Source of the DNA: Phaeosaccion multiseriatum
Lineage: Eukaryota > Ochrophyta, other classes
Assembly (NCBI GenBank): GCA_965112735.1
Contig: OZ218955.1
Location: 3,534,001-3,598,000 of the forward strand
Direction: 5' to 3'
DNA length: 64,000 nt
The notes below the pieces were generated by a model. The model searched no databases. It was not told where the DNA came from and was given only the letters and a program-made list of their open reading frames with translations. Every line of letters starts with the position of its first letter. The stretch's first letter is position 1. The translations under genes and the position numbers were made by a program. Below, in pieces: positions 23,314 to 34,185 of the stretch.

Positions 23314-23602
23314 AGTACAGTAGAGTGGAGTGTGGAAGGGGGGGGGGGGGGGACAGAGAGATGCTTGCCCACCACACTATAGATAGAAAAGAACGCAGGC
23401 ACGCGCATGGATGGATGGAAGGCCCGAGGGGAGTTTGTTCTTCCCGATTAAAATAGAGCGAAAAAGTGATTATTTTTCCGTGCGACCATTCTTCCATGGT
23501 GCGTATACATGTTCAGTACCGGCAAAAAAATATACCAACTCGTCAACGGCACCTTGCGCTGCCCACCCGGGCCATAAATGAAACTGCCCGCGAACCTCTC
23601 GA
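23314..23602. other. Convergent 3' spacer
   Basis: The RlmI-like gene (+) and ankyrin-BTB copy C (-) end towards each other. A G-tract sits at 23338-23353. No gene is seen. Confidence 0.6.
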
Positions 23603-25559
23603 TCACCACTTCCCTTCCCCATCCTTCTCCTCCTGCAGCGCAAAGCCGTACTCGCTCATCAACGCCTTCACCTCCCTCGACAGGCCCTCCAAGCAGAAGA
23701 ACTCCGCGGCCTGCAGGGCCTGCTTCGCTCTGATCTGGTCAAACAGCTTCGCCCTCCCTTTCGTCACTCCACCACTGCTACTGCTGTTGCTGCTGCTGCT
23801 GCTGCTCTTGCCTCTCCTCGTCAGCAGCTCCTCCACGCTGCCCGTCGTGACGAACTTCACCACAGCCTCGAAGCCCTGCTCCGTGAAGTTCACTCCGTCG
23901 TACTCAAGCTCAACCTCCGTCTTGCCCTTCCCCTTTCCTTTCTTGCCGCTCTTGTACCCATACTTGGCAGGGTCCAGCAAGGTGGGGAGAATACCTGAAG
24001 CACAAGAGCCGTTGCCAGCGCTCTTCGTCCCTTCCTCTGCTCCGCCCTCCCCTCCGTCTCTGACCTTCTTCATCAGCTGCTCCACCAAGGGAATGCTCAA
24101 GGCGAAATGCTTCCCTCCCCTCTCTCCAGTAGCCTTGTTCACCAGCCGTACCTGCACCACATCGTCAGTCTTCTCATCGTCACCGTCGGCAGTGACGGAA
24201 TAGTGTTCAGCGACGGTGTTGAGCCTGTCAGAGACAGCATCCACCTTGAGTCTGCCTTTGGTGAAGGACGAAGCAAGCACATCACCAAAGCCCTTCTCCC
24301 CTGCCAAAGCGACGACCTTCCCATCGACAGCAGCGCCTACCTTGAGCAGAAATGCAGCCACCTTCTCACGAGCCTCCTTCGCTCCAGGCAATGTCCATGT
24401 CCAGCCCCATATTAAGCTGAGCGTAGCATACACTTTGCTATGATCAGGAAGCATGCAGGTCATCAGAGGAGACTCTTGGTTCTCCGCGAGGGCGCTGACG
24501 TCCGCCCCACCCTCCCCGAGCAGGTAGGCCATGTCCATGCTGCCCAGGGCGGCGGCCAAATGCAATGCGGTGACTGAATGGTTGGCCTTGGCATTCACAG
24601 AGGCACCCGCACCAATCAGCTCAGAGGCGATCTCCACATGCCCCCCTGGAACAGCTTCCATGAGCGCTGTGAGGCCCGTGCTACACCCTAGGTCCAGAGA
24701 GGCACCACGGCGAAGGAGTTCCTTCACACACGCCAATTTGCCGCGAAAGCAAGCGTGGTGAAGCGGTGTCTGCATATGCGAATCTCTGCAATCAATCTCC
24801 AGCCCTTTCTCCAACAAATGAGGGATGCAGTCGGCATTACCGTACTTTGCGGCAAGATGCAGGAGATTTAAGCCTTCCGCGTCCTCAACTTTAACATCGG
24901 CACCGCTCTCCAGCAGCAGAGACAAGGCCTCCGCCCGTCGTCTCTTCTTCGCATTTACTGTGCAGCACAGTCGAGCAGCTTCCGTATAGCAATGTCTATC
25001 TCCCTCATTCGGCTTGCCTCCAGCCTTGAGCAGCACTTTCATGCAGTCAGGACTACCGGCAATGGCGGCCTGGCGGACAGCCTTGCTGCCCTCCACTTCC
25101 ACGCCATGCCGCAGCAAGTACGTCGAAGTAAGGGGTTTGTCATTTCCTGCTGCACAGGTCAAAGCGGTCTGACCCCCATAACACCTCATGTCGATTTTGG
25201 CGGCTATCTCTACGAGTCCTATAACCAAGTCGAAGGAGAGGGGTGTTCCGGCCAGGATGAATGGGCGAACGACCCCCGCGCCGCTTCGTGTCAACATCAA
25301 GTCCGCATTTCTGCAGCAGCTTGACGCTCCCCATCATATTCATCCCCCTGTCCTCCATGCAGCGCGTCTTCTTGCTCTTGTCCATTTGGGCCAGGGCATG
25401 GAGGGGAGTGTAGCCCTCCCTCTTGCAGCGCTTCAAATCGACACAGGACAAGACGGCCGTCAGCAGGACGAGGAGGTGCTCCGTGCTGCTGGCCCCGCCC
25501 AACGCCTCCCACTCCTTGGTGCTCTCATACCACTCCTCCACAAACGCAGCTGCATTCAT
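23603..25559 (-). pseudogene. Ankyrin-BTB copy C, one frameshift
   Basis: Both halves are very similar to intact copy B. The first part starts MNAAAFVEEWYESTKEWEAL and reads to about 25280 (KCGLDVDTKRRGG...). The rest reads in another frame from about 25285 to the stop at 23603 and keeps ankyrin repeats plus the whole BTB-like module ending EEKDGEGKW. Compared with B, several bases are missing around TPLHDAACRGHF, which breaks the frame. No intron signals at the break restore it. Either this is a young pseudogene or there is a sequence error in the adjacent G-run. Apart from the break, no stop codon interrupts the remaining ~560 codons, so decay is recent if real. Confidence 0.7.
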
Positions 25560-26707
25560 GAGATCTGCGGGATCCAGATCTCTCCTGCTCACGTTGTTGC
25601 TATCCTCGACGGGCTGATCGAGGAAAGGGTTCTAAAAACCCGAGGGGGGGGGTGGGGCTTTTTTTTCACTCTACTACTTGGACTCTATTATCATACTCGG
25701 TCATGACAGGTGTCTGGACCGTGAGCTTGGCCCCCGCTGCAATCCTATTAAAACTCTCATCTCCTCCCCCCCCCCCTTTTTGTACTTTGCAATACACTGG
25801 CCGGGAAATCGACACCGATATCAGGTTCGAGGTTCGGGAAAGCCTCAGCCAGGAAGTTTGTTGGGGGCCGACCACCCCCCCACCCCACCCTCGAGTGAAA
25901 CAGCACAAGGCCAAAAGAGGAGAGTGTTTGACTTGCCTCGAGTGTATATAGCACACAAGGCCAGAAGAGGAGAACAGAACTCGCGCGCTTGACTTGCCTC
26001 GAGTGTACAAAGCACAAGGCCAAAAGAGGAGAAGAGGACTCGCGAGCGGGACTCAAGAAGACGGAAGGACTCGATTGAAGGCCTTTTCTCTATTGCGGTG
26101 TTTCCAAACACTACAGCAGCAGTAGCAGCAACAGCAGCAGTGGGTGCGACCCCCACCCCTTGCGGTTGCCTTTACCTGCTCCTACTCCCTGTTGCCCCTG
26201 TTGCCGCTGCTCCGATACTCACCCTTCCGCTCGTCGTCTCTGCTCCCACTCCCACTCCGTCCCGATCGGACTCCGACATTGCCTTCCTCCCTCCTCCTGC
26301 CGCCACCCTCCACCCGCCGGGAAGAAGACTCCGCCCGGCGATTGCTGCCTCTGGCGTCGCTGCTGACACTTGTGCTCCTGTTTAAGCGGGTGGAAAGACA
26401 GTCGGGTGTTTAGCAAGGGGGAAAAGAGACAGAGCTAACGAGGGCTAATGGGAACAGACAAAATGCTTGGGGCGTCTCCGCTTGGCTAGGCCCCTCGGTC
26501 GAAAACGGACTGACTGACTGATTGGGTGGTTCTCTTTGTTTGCTCCGGCAATGCAGAGGAGGGCAGACATGGAGGCAGAATGGGGTGAGGAGAGCACCGT
26601 CGAGTAGAGGCACAGGGTGGGGAGGGAGGGAGGGAGGGAGGGCAGACGCCGTCCACCCTTGCTTTGGAGGAAGGGAGGAAAGGGCATGACGGGGGTTAAC
26701 AGATCAC

Positions 26708-26760
<53 letters not shown>

Positions 26761-26859
26761 GCATCGTGCCTTCCTCCCACCCCTCACGGCATTGGCAAGG
26801 CTGGAAACCAAGTACCATCTCCGCAGAGGCGGCGGCAGCAACACCAACACCTTCCCCAC
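25560..26859. other. Spacer upstream of copy C and downstream of the CLASRP-like gene
   Basis: This contains C-tracts, a degenerate tandem repeat at about 25897-26047, a TATATA near 25945, and a (CT)n to (GT)n run at 26709-26760. An open frame at 26098-26385 (+) is Pro/Ala/Leu-rich without recognisable features and is not called. Confidence 0.5.
25897..26047 (+). repeat. Degenerate tandem repeat, about 55-65-bp unit
   Basis: Three imperfect units share CACAAGGCCAAAAGAGGAGA followed by GACTTGCCTCGAGTGTA. They lie upstream of the start of ankyrin-BTB copy C. A promoter role is possible but unproven. Confidence 0.7.
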
Positions 26860-29800
26860 TCACGTACGTACGCCGTCGTGCGTCAGCCCAGGGTCTGTTT
26901 CCTCATCCGTCTCTCCCTCTCCCCCTCCCCCGACAAACACAGACCTGCTGTAGCTCCTGTCCCTCCTTCGCTTCGCCTTTCGCCCCCCAGGTGAGTGCCC
27001 CCTTCTCGAGCTCCTCCCCCTGCTCCTCCCCCTGCCCCTACTCCTGCTCCTGCTCCTGCTTCTGCCCCTGCTTCTGCTCCTGCCCCTGCTTCGGCTGTCG
27101 CTCCTCCTTCTCCTTTTTGTTCTCTCCGGGCTCCTACTCCTCCGCCGCGAGTCCTCTCCCCTTTCCCTCCTTCTCCCCCTCCCTACTGCCTCTCTCCCAT
27201 CCGCTCCTCTCTTCCTTTCACCGCCTTTCCTCTCCTTTGCTCCTGCAGCGGCACCAGCGGGAGAGCCTGACCGTGAGCGCGAGCGCGACTTGTTGCGAGC
27301 CTTTGGTACTTGTTGCACCTCCACAGTCGCCGCCACCATCGCCACCCTGGCCTCAATCTGCGCCTGAAGAACAAGAAGACAAGAAGACGAGGTTTATATA
27401 CAGTGTGATACAAAGAAGACGAGGCGGCAATTGTGGGATCAGAAGGGGTATTAGCATCAGCAGTAGCAGTAGCAGTAGCAGTAGGAGGACACGTGAAGCA
27501 GCAGCAGCAGCAGTAGCAGTAGTAGTAGCAGTAGCAGTTGGAGGGGTGCGTGGGGCGGGGCGGCTTTGGCAGCAAAGAGCGGGCCAGCCGCTCTCCCCCC
27601 CCCCCCCTGTTCCTCCCTTCACATCATGAATCTGGTCGGTGAAGTCAGCCCAAGCGACAAGGCAGTGAATGCCTAACCCCCTACCTTCTTCTTCTGAGTG
27701 GTCTTGTCCTCCTTCTGCTGCTTGTTGAGCACCCTGCGCATACGAAGCTTCATCAATTCAGCCATCGTCGGCGGCTTCTTGGGAGCGGCAGCCACACCAC
27801 CACCGCCACCAGTAGTAGTAGCAGTAGTAGTAGTAGCAGTGGGTCGAGCACTGCCACTGCCAACGCCGCCGCCCGCCCGCCCTGTACCCGCAGTAGAGGC
27901 AGAGGACGACCCCCCCTCCGAAGCCTTTGTCTCGCCCTTCCTTCCGCCTGACGCTTCCTCCCTACTGCCTCTCCTCTCTTGCCAATTCTTCTTTGTGTCT
28001 CTCTCCTTGTCCTTCTCTGTGTTCTTCTCACGATCACGATCACGATCACGACCATAATCATCATCTTCATCATCATCCTCATCCCTCCTCCTGCGGCCTC
28101 GCGACCTCTGTGCATTCTTCAGCCTTCTCCTCTCGTCCCTCTCCCTCTCTGCCTCCCCCTCTTTCTCCTTCCTCTTCTTCCTCTCCTCCCTTCTGGTTTC
28201 CTCCTCCTCCATCATCTTCCGTACAGAGACCGCTAATGCGGGGAAGAACCCTTCCAGCAGGGCAATGTGACTCATCCGCTTCTTAGAGGAGGACCCGCTG
28301 CTCCCTGAGCTGCCCGCCACCCCACCGATCCCCGGCCGCCGCTGCCCCTTCGCGTCTCCTTCATCATCCTCGCTCGACTCCGACCCTGACCCCGCTCCTC
28401 CCGAGTTTACATCGAAGGAGGTAATGAACTGCTTCGCTGGTCCCTCCCCGGCTGCTCCCCACTCTCCTCCTCCTCCACCACCACCACCACCACCTCGGTC
28501 GCCGTGCCCTCTCCCTCCTCTCTCCCTCTCTCGCTCTCGCTCTCGCCGCCTCCTCGCTTGTCGGCGAGGGTCCAAGTAGTCCTCATAGGAAGGGCTGCCT
28601 CTCACATTCCGCCCCAGTGACCAAGATCTCGATCTCGACCTCGATTTCGACCTCCTGTGGCTCTTGCCTTTGTCACCTTTTCCTTCCCCTTTGTCAGAGT
28701 CTCCCTGCCGCCTCCACTCTTGGGCCTCTGTGGCCGCAACCGCTTGTGCCCCCACTTTGCTGGACTCTTGCAAAGCCCTCAGCTGAGCACGGTGTCTTCG
28801 CTCGTACTGGATCAATTTCGTCAGCGTGTAGCCTGGGTAGGTAGGTATGGGTACATGAAGCAGAAAGCCGAATCCGCGAGGGTATTGTGAGAAAGATGGA
28901 GATTGCACGTACCCAAGGTTTAACTAGAGGAGGTCAACAGAATGGCCGAGTCTGTCCGTTCGGTGGGCCTCCCTTCCCTCTTCCCACCGCCCCTCCTCTT
29001 CCCTTTCCTTTCCACCACCCTTCCCTCCCACCCTCCCTCCCTCCCTCCCTCCCTCGCTCCCTCTCTACCTCCCCCCCTCCTCCCTCTCCCTCTCTCTGCC
29101 CCCCTCACCGTCGTTTCGGCCGCCGCCAATGCCGTACTCCTGGGCAACCTTCTCGAGCTCCAAGTCAGTCAGCGGCTGCCCCTGCTGTGCACACTGCCCC
29201 TCCTCCTCCTCCTCCTGCCTCTGCTTGTGCTTCTGCGGGTCGCGTGCACCGTCGCAGTAAGACCCTCGCTTCTTCCTTGCGTTTGAGTGTGCGCTCTCTC
29301 GCCCTCCCTCCTCCTCGCCTGCAGCTGATCCCCCGGGAGCGTCTCCCTCGAGCATAGCCAGCACCTCCGGATCCATTTCATCATCGTCATCGTCGTCGCC
29401 ATCTGTAGCAGCAGCCCTGCCCGATCCCGATCCAGCACCACCGCTACCACTACCACCTTTCCGCGTCCCTTTCTTCGACGCGGTCCCCGTAGCTGCTGCT
29501 TCTGCCGCCTTGGCGTCCCCTAGTAACCCCACCTCACCCCCCAGCCCTAACGCCGCTGATGCTGGCCCGTAGTGGCCCTCTCCCGCTCCGGTCTCCCGGA
29601 GGTCTTTATTGTACTGCTGCTTCTCTCTCCTTCGCTCCTGCTTGTCCTGCTTGTCCTTCTTCGCCCCCTCGACCGCGCTGCGCCTCTCGCGCTTCTTTTT
29701 GTCCCTCTCGGTCACGCTTCCACCGCCCCGCAACAGCACAACATCATCCACACTGTTTGCCCCCGCCAGCAGCGGAAGGGAGACAGACAGACAGAGAGGA

Positions 29801-30635
29801 CATTTAGTGTTCAGCGTGAAGAAGGGACGGGCACGCTTCTCGCTACCGTATCGATACCCATCCGCCCACCCCATCCCTGCCCACCCTCTCTACTTCTCTT
29901 CATTATGCGGAGCTTTCAGCGCAAGTCTCTAAATGAAGTCGTCATACCAAGCGGTGACTGGCCAACCCGGGGGACAAAGACACGCACTCTCCTCCCGAAT
30001 CATCTCTTCGTCCTCGGCTTTTTCGCCTCCCTTAAACACACGCACCTGGACACGACCTTCCGCTCGGGGATGGCCTTGCCCATGGCCTCCACGAGGCTGC
30101 GGTATCGCTCGAAGCACAGGAAGCTTCTCAGCGCAACTCCACCCTCCTCCTCCTCCTCCTCCTGCTGCTGCTGCTCGGCCGTGGAGCCACTGTCACCATC
30201 ATAATGGAAGAATCCCTCATCAACGTCGTCGGAAACAGGCATACCGCCTTGTCCAGCGCGTTGCTTGAGGGTGGGAATGTAGTCCAAGAGAGCCCTCCCG
30301 TCGAAGCGTTCAATGAGAACATCCGGGCGTCCATTCCAGGGAATCAGCCCTGCCGCCTCCAGTGCCGAGCTCGCTGCGGTCCCCGCTACCTCCGCAGAGA
30401 CGGCCGACGACGCCACTGTCCCTGGCGACGCCGCTGCCGCTGCTACTGCAGCGGCGGCCGCTGCGGCTGATGAGGAGGGTAGTAGCTTGCAGGCCACGCC
30501 TTGGAGAAACAGCGTCTCGTGCGAGTCCGAGATGGCATTCTCACTTCTCTCCCGCCGCGCCTCCCTCGACGCTGCAGCATAGCTCTTGGTTTGTGCCTGC
30601 ACAGTCTTGCGGAGTTCTTGATAATAGTCGGCCAT
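26860..30635 (-). CDS. CLASRP: CLASRP/SWAP2-like SR-related splicing regulator
   Basis: Four exons (30635-30046, 29752-29109, 28832-27685, 27363-26860) join in phase to 961 residues. The order of short conserved blocks follows animal CLASRP: ETLFLQGVACKL near 40, IERFDGRALLDYIP at 108-121, CFERYRSLVEAM near 175, LTDLELEKVAQEYGIGG near 400, FITSFDVN in exon 3, and AELMKLRMRRVLNKQQKEDK before a C-terminal Arg/Ser domain of about 150 residues. CLASRP is a nuclear protein that binds CLK kinases and influences alternative splicing. The linkers are unusually rich in Ala, Gly, Asp and Arg/Glu. A possible extra 5' exon is suggested by an acceptor at 30654-30655 that would add ARRYHP before the chosen ATG, but no upstream donor matches its phase. 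Confidence 0.82.
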
Positions 30636-30998
30636 GGGATGATAGCGGCGTGCCTGAAGTGGGCGAGAGAATTAGAGAGGGGAGAAGATTGGTGGGGTTT
30701 AGTGTGGCGAAGATCTCTCTATTCCTGGTGGGATTCAATCACTACCGACTCACCACTAGAGAGGGACGAGGCAGGCCCCGATTTCCCTCTGTCTTCTTCA
30801 CACAGGGTGGATACTCGTAGGGATAATGGGGTACTCAGGAGGAAATGGTCGGAGTAAGTCAATAATGGGGAACCGGCCGCCACTTCATCTTTTGCACTTT
30901 CCGCCATAATTGGACAGACGACAGAGCAGCAGTCTTTTAATCACCACCAGCAGTAGCAGCGGTGTGCCTTTGGTGCTGCTCTCGTTTCCGGCTAAACC
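30636..30998. promoter_or_regulatory. Divergent promoter between the CLASRP-like and thylakoid lumen genes
   Basis: 363 bp lie between the two start codons. On the minus strand a donor-like GTGAGT at about 30752 and an acceptor at 30654-30655 suggest that the CLASRP-like mRNA may have a 5' UTR intron. Confidence 0.45.
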
Positions 30999-32825
30999 AT
31001 GACGAGTACCTGGATTGCACTGGCACTTGTTGTCATGCTGTCTCTTGCCACCGCGTCAGCACTGCTTCTGGTGTCTCCCAGTGCGAGGAGCGTAAGTATC
31101 ATCAGGGGTGGTCCTTGCAACAGTAGTAGCAGCAGCAGGAGCAGGAGTAGCAGCAGCCTCAGGAGTATTGGCAGGGGAAATGTTGAGATGATGGCGTCGG
31201 GCGAACAAGGGCGATCATGCAGTGGCACCACGCGAGGAGAGCTATTTCGAGATGCAGGGGCGTGGCTGAAGCGGGCTGGTGCTGCTGGAGGTAGGTCGCG
31301 CCCATGGATCTTCTGGATCTCCCAAGACGGACGTCGGTGGTCGGAGAGGGTTAAGAGCCTTGCGCCTGGTACACACCTGACTCAGAAGGTGACACCTCAC
31401 CCCCTCCCTCTGTCTCTCTGTCCCCACCCCTGCTGTTGTTTTCTCTAGTGAGTGCTGCAGCCATCGCCAGCGTGGCTTCGCCTCGACCGGCCTTAGCAGA
31501 CGAAGCAATGGCGTCAAGTGCCGTCAAAACCATCAGGGAGGCAAGGAAGGTGAGCAAGGAAGGAAGTGTTGCAACTATGGTGATGAATTCTCTGAGCCTG
31601 GTGCTGCTGCTGCCGCCTCTCGACATTGCTGCAGGTTCTTGACATTCTGGAGCCCCTGCTGCAGAGCAAGGACTGGGCCGCGGTGCAGGAAAAAGTCAGC
31701 TCCCCCCCAATCTCGCTGCTGGACAAGGCCTTCTACAACCTTGTAAGTAAGCAGACCAAGTAGGTTTAAGGAGAGTCATCCTTATCTGTTGGCCGTCCAA
31801 CTCAAGTGGAAGGCGCACTCTCGACCTCCCGTATCGCGGTGCCACTGAGATACCCACAGGCTCTGCACAGACTTCAATCGTATCCCATCCACCCAAAAGA
31901 GGGTTGGAGCGGCTGGTACGGTGTGGTGGTGTCCTTCTCGGCTCACACATGCGCAGTAGTAACGAATACCTGATACCACGTGTTCATCCTGACACCTCAT
32001 TGCTCGTCCTGATTTGGCACCGACAGGTTAACAGCGGTGTGCTCGACGCGGAGGATAAGCTTGCGGTCGGCACAATAAGGCGATACGGTGAGCACATGCG
32101 TGCCCCTGACTGACTGGAAAGCACAGCAGTACCTCCCCACACCCTCCCTTGACACACACATGCATCCTGTGCCGATATGATTGGTCTGTTATTGATGTCC
32201 CATGTCCAGAACAAACACCCCCACACCCCCCAACACGTCAGCCTTTGCCTCCTCAAGTCGCCCCAGCCATCTCTCTTATCCTGAGGGCTCCATGAGTGCT
32301 TGGTTTGGATTGGATTTGGTTCCCTCTGCCTGCTTGCTCTTTTGCTTGCCCCCCACTCTCTCCTGCTTTGTTCTTTTGTGTTTTTAGTGTGCAATTGCCA
32401 CCATCTGCCCAGCCTCACCCTCTGCTGACTCTGCCTAACCTGGTTTCTCCGCACAACTCCTCCTCCTCCTCCTCCTCCTCCTCCTCCTCCTCCTCCTCCT
32501 CCTCCTCCTCCTCCTCCTCCTCCCTCTTCTCTCTCCTCTGGTCAGGTCTAGCAGCGGACGCGCTGATCATGATCGGAGGGGTAGGGGCTGCCGTGGGGCA
32601 GGAGGATGCCAAGGAGGGCCTGAGGCTACTCCAGCTCGGCAAGGTGGGTGTGCGTGGGTATGGAGAGGGAGGAAGGAAGGTTGGCAAGGGGGTGCTGAAG
32701 TTGTCGAGTCCCGTCTGCCTCCACCCTCACTTTTTGTTCCCCATTGTGCTTCTCCTCCCCTCTCCCCTCTTCGGCAGGCTTCGTTAGATGACATTATTTC
32801 CATTGGGAAAAGCAATGGTTTATGA
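30999..32825 (+). CDS. Putative thylakoid lumen protein of unknown family
   Basis: Six exons (30999-31290, 31449-31549, 31635-31742, 32027-32087, 32546-32643, 32778-32825) join in phase to 235 residues. The leader is layered. First comes a hydrophobic signal (WIALALVVMLSLATASALLL). A Ser/Arg-rich transit-like stretch follows. Then comes a second hydrophobic segment with an Ala-rich cleavage site (ASVASPRPALA|DEA). That is the bipartite-plus-thylakoid address of a lumenal protein in a secondary plastid. The mature part of about 120 residues is all-helical in appearance (REARKVLDILEPLLQSKDWA, KLAVGTIRRYGLAADALIMI), which recalls PsbQ-like or Psb31-like four-helix bundles. I cannot assign a family; a photosystem II extrinsic role is only a guess. 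Confidence 0.75.
32458..32523 (+). repeat. (CTC)n microsatellite
   Basis: About 21 near-perfect CTC triplets form part of the pyrimidine tract before exon 5 of the lumen protein gene. Confidence 0.95.
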
Positions 32826-32942
32826 AGCAAGCAAAAACGTAGAACATAGAATAGAGATTAACAGTAAGGTACGTCGTCTATACTATTTTGATTAAAATTA
32901 AAGAAGTGAGACCACATAAGGCAGAGGCAGACGTGGTTGTAG

Positions 32943-33461
32943 TTACTTCTTCGCCTCCAGCGCTTTCAATCGGTCGTCCTGGTTCTTAATCGCCGCCAGA
33001 AATCGCGCGTTGCTCTCCTTCAGCTCATTGGTGAGTTGGTAGTAGCCAGCCCATAGCCCGAGGCCAGACCCCACTAGAAAGGCGGACACACGCTGGAAGA
33101 ATGAAGACCCTCCCGACCGTGCCGGTGCCGGTGCTGCTTGTGGAGGCGGGGGCGGGGGCGGCACTGCTTGTTCTGCGGCTGGAGTGGTGCTAGTGCTGGG
33201 TAGTACTTCTTTGGAAGATGGGCGTGCGATTGACCTCGAGTAGTTGCGCAGGGAGGCTGGCAGAGACCTGCGTTTGAGCCAGGGGTGGTGGAGGTAGCGT
33301 TGAAGGGGAGAGAGTGCGAAAGTTGCCAGGAACAAGGGAGAGGGAGGGAGAGAGAGAAGGAGAGGAAAGTTGTTAGACGGATAGATGGAGACGTGTATCA
33401 TAGAGGAGGGGGATGATATACATGGAAGGACAACGAAAGAAAAGTCAAGCCGCAGTAGCAT
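32943..33461 (-). CDS. Small single-pass membrane protein with C-terminal coiled coil
   Basis: This is one open frame of 172 residues. The N-terminal third is hydrophobic and Arg/Ser-rich and could be a targeting sequence. A Pro/Ala-rich linker follows. Then comes SSFFQRVSAFLVGSGLGLWA, a likely membrane helix with small residues, and a charged heptad-like tail (LKESNARFLAAIKNQDDRLK). The tail and the helix look like a real conserved unit. The first 60 codons overlap a pyrimidine tract and could instead be intron plus leader. No family is recognised. An organellar inner-membrane location would fit. Confidence 0.6.
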   Translation of the reverse strand: MLLRLDFSFVVLPCISSPSSMIHVSIYPSNNFPLLLSLPPSPLFLATFALSPLQRYLHHPWLKRRSLPASLRNYSRSIARPSSKEVLPSTSTTPAAEQAVPPPPPPPQAAPAPARSGGSSFFQRVSAFLVGSGLGLWAGYYQLTNELKESNARFLAAIKNQDDRLKALEAKK

Positions 33462-34122
33462 CTTCAGCAGCGGTCACTGTCAGAAGGGTTCAGTAGCGTG
33501 ACCAAGGCTCGCTAGAAGGAGGTGGGATGGAGGAGGCGAGAACAACTGGGTTCGGAGGACCAGGGGCCTTCACTCCCCCCCTCGAGGCAACAACAGCAAG
33601 ACACTGCAAAAACGGGACAGTTGGAAGCAAGAGAAAGAGCGCGAGGATGCCGTGCTGCAGCGGATCTGCAGCGAGTAGTTGAGGCACATCTTGGGCAGAG
33701 GAAGACAAAGGAGCAAAAAGGGGAAGATGAAGAGAATCGACTTCGGCTTTGATCTCACCTCCTTGCTGCCGAGGCCACAGAGTGAGAGTGGGAAGAGCAC
33801 CTCGCGAGAAGAAAAGACGCAGACATACTGCTGTATCTGTGTCCCCGTTAAGATGTTCGTTCGAGGGGGAGGTGATAGGGGGGGGGGGGGGGGATTTATG
33901 TCAATGATGCCGGAGGCCGGCGAAAGGGGAGAGGGCGCCGATAGCTCGAGAATCGCGACCAGCTTTGGCAGAGGCGGGGAAAGCAATGTAAACGAGGCAG
34001 ATGCAGAGTTGCAGTACTGAAGGTCAGGGTCTGCGGAGATATCTGTGAGAAGTCCTTGCCATCCCGTCCGTGCGAGGACATCATCGCCCACAGCACCAAA
34101 CGCGTTGAGTATTGGGAAGTGT

Positions 34123-34185
34123 CCTGGCTAAATTCACAGGACCTTTCAGAACCGAGTTGGTAAGGGCAGGGTGAATTTGGCCAGG
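34123..34185. repeat. Short inverted repeat (possible solo MITE or hairpin)
   Basis: CCTGGCTAAATTCAC (34123-34137) is mirrored by GTGAATTTGGCCAGG (34171-34185), with 14 of 15 positions paired across a 33-bp loop. No clear target duplication flanks it. Confidence 0.6.

Noticed and set aside
23466-24203. Plus-strand frame of 245 codons
   Set aside because: It is antisense to the BTB-like module of ankyrin copy C. The same antisense frame recurs opposite copies B and D because they are paralogues.
30719-30907. First coding exon for the CLASRP-like gene (ATG at 30907)
   Set aside because: The only good donor leaves a phase that does not match the acceptor at 30654, so at most it is untranslated leader.
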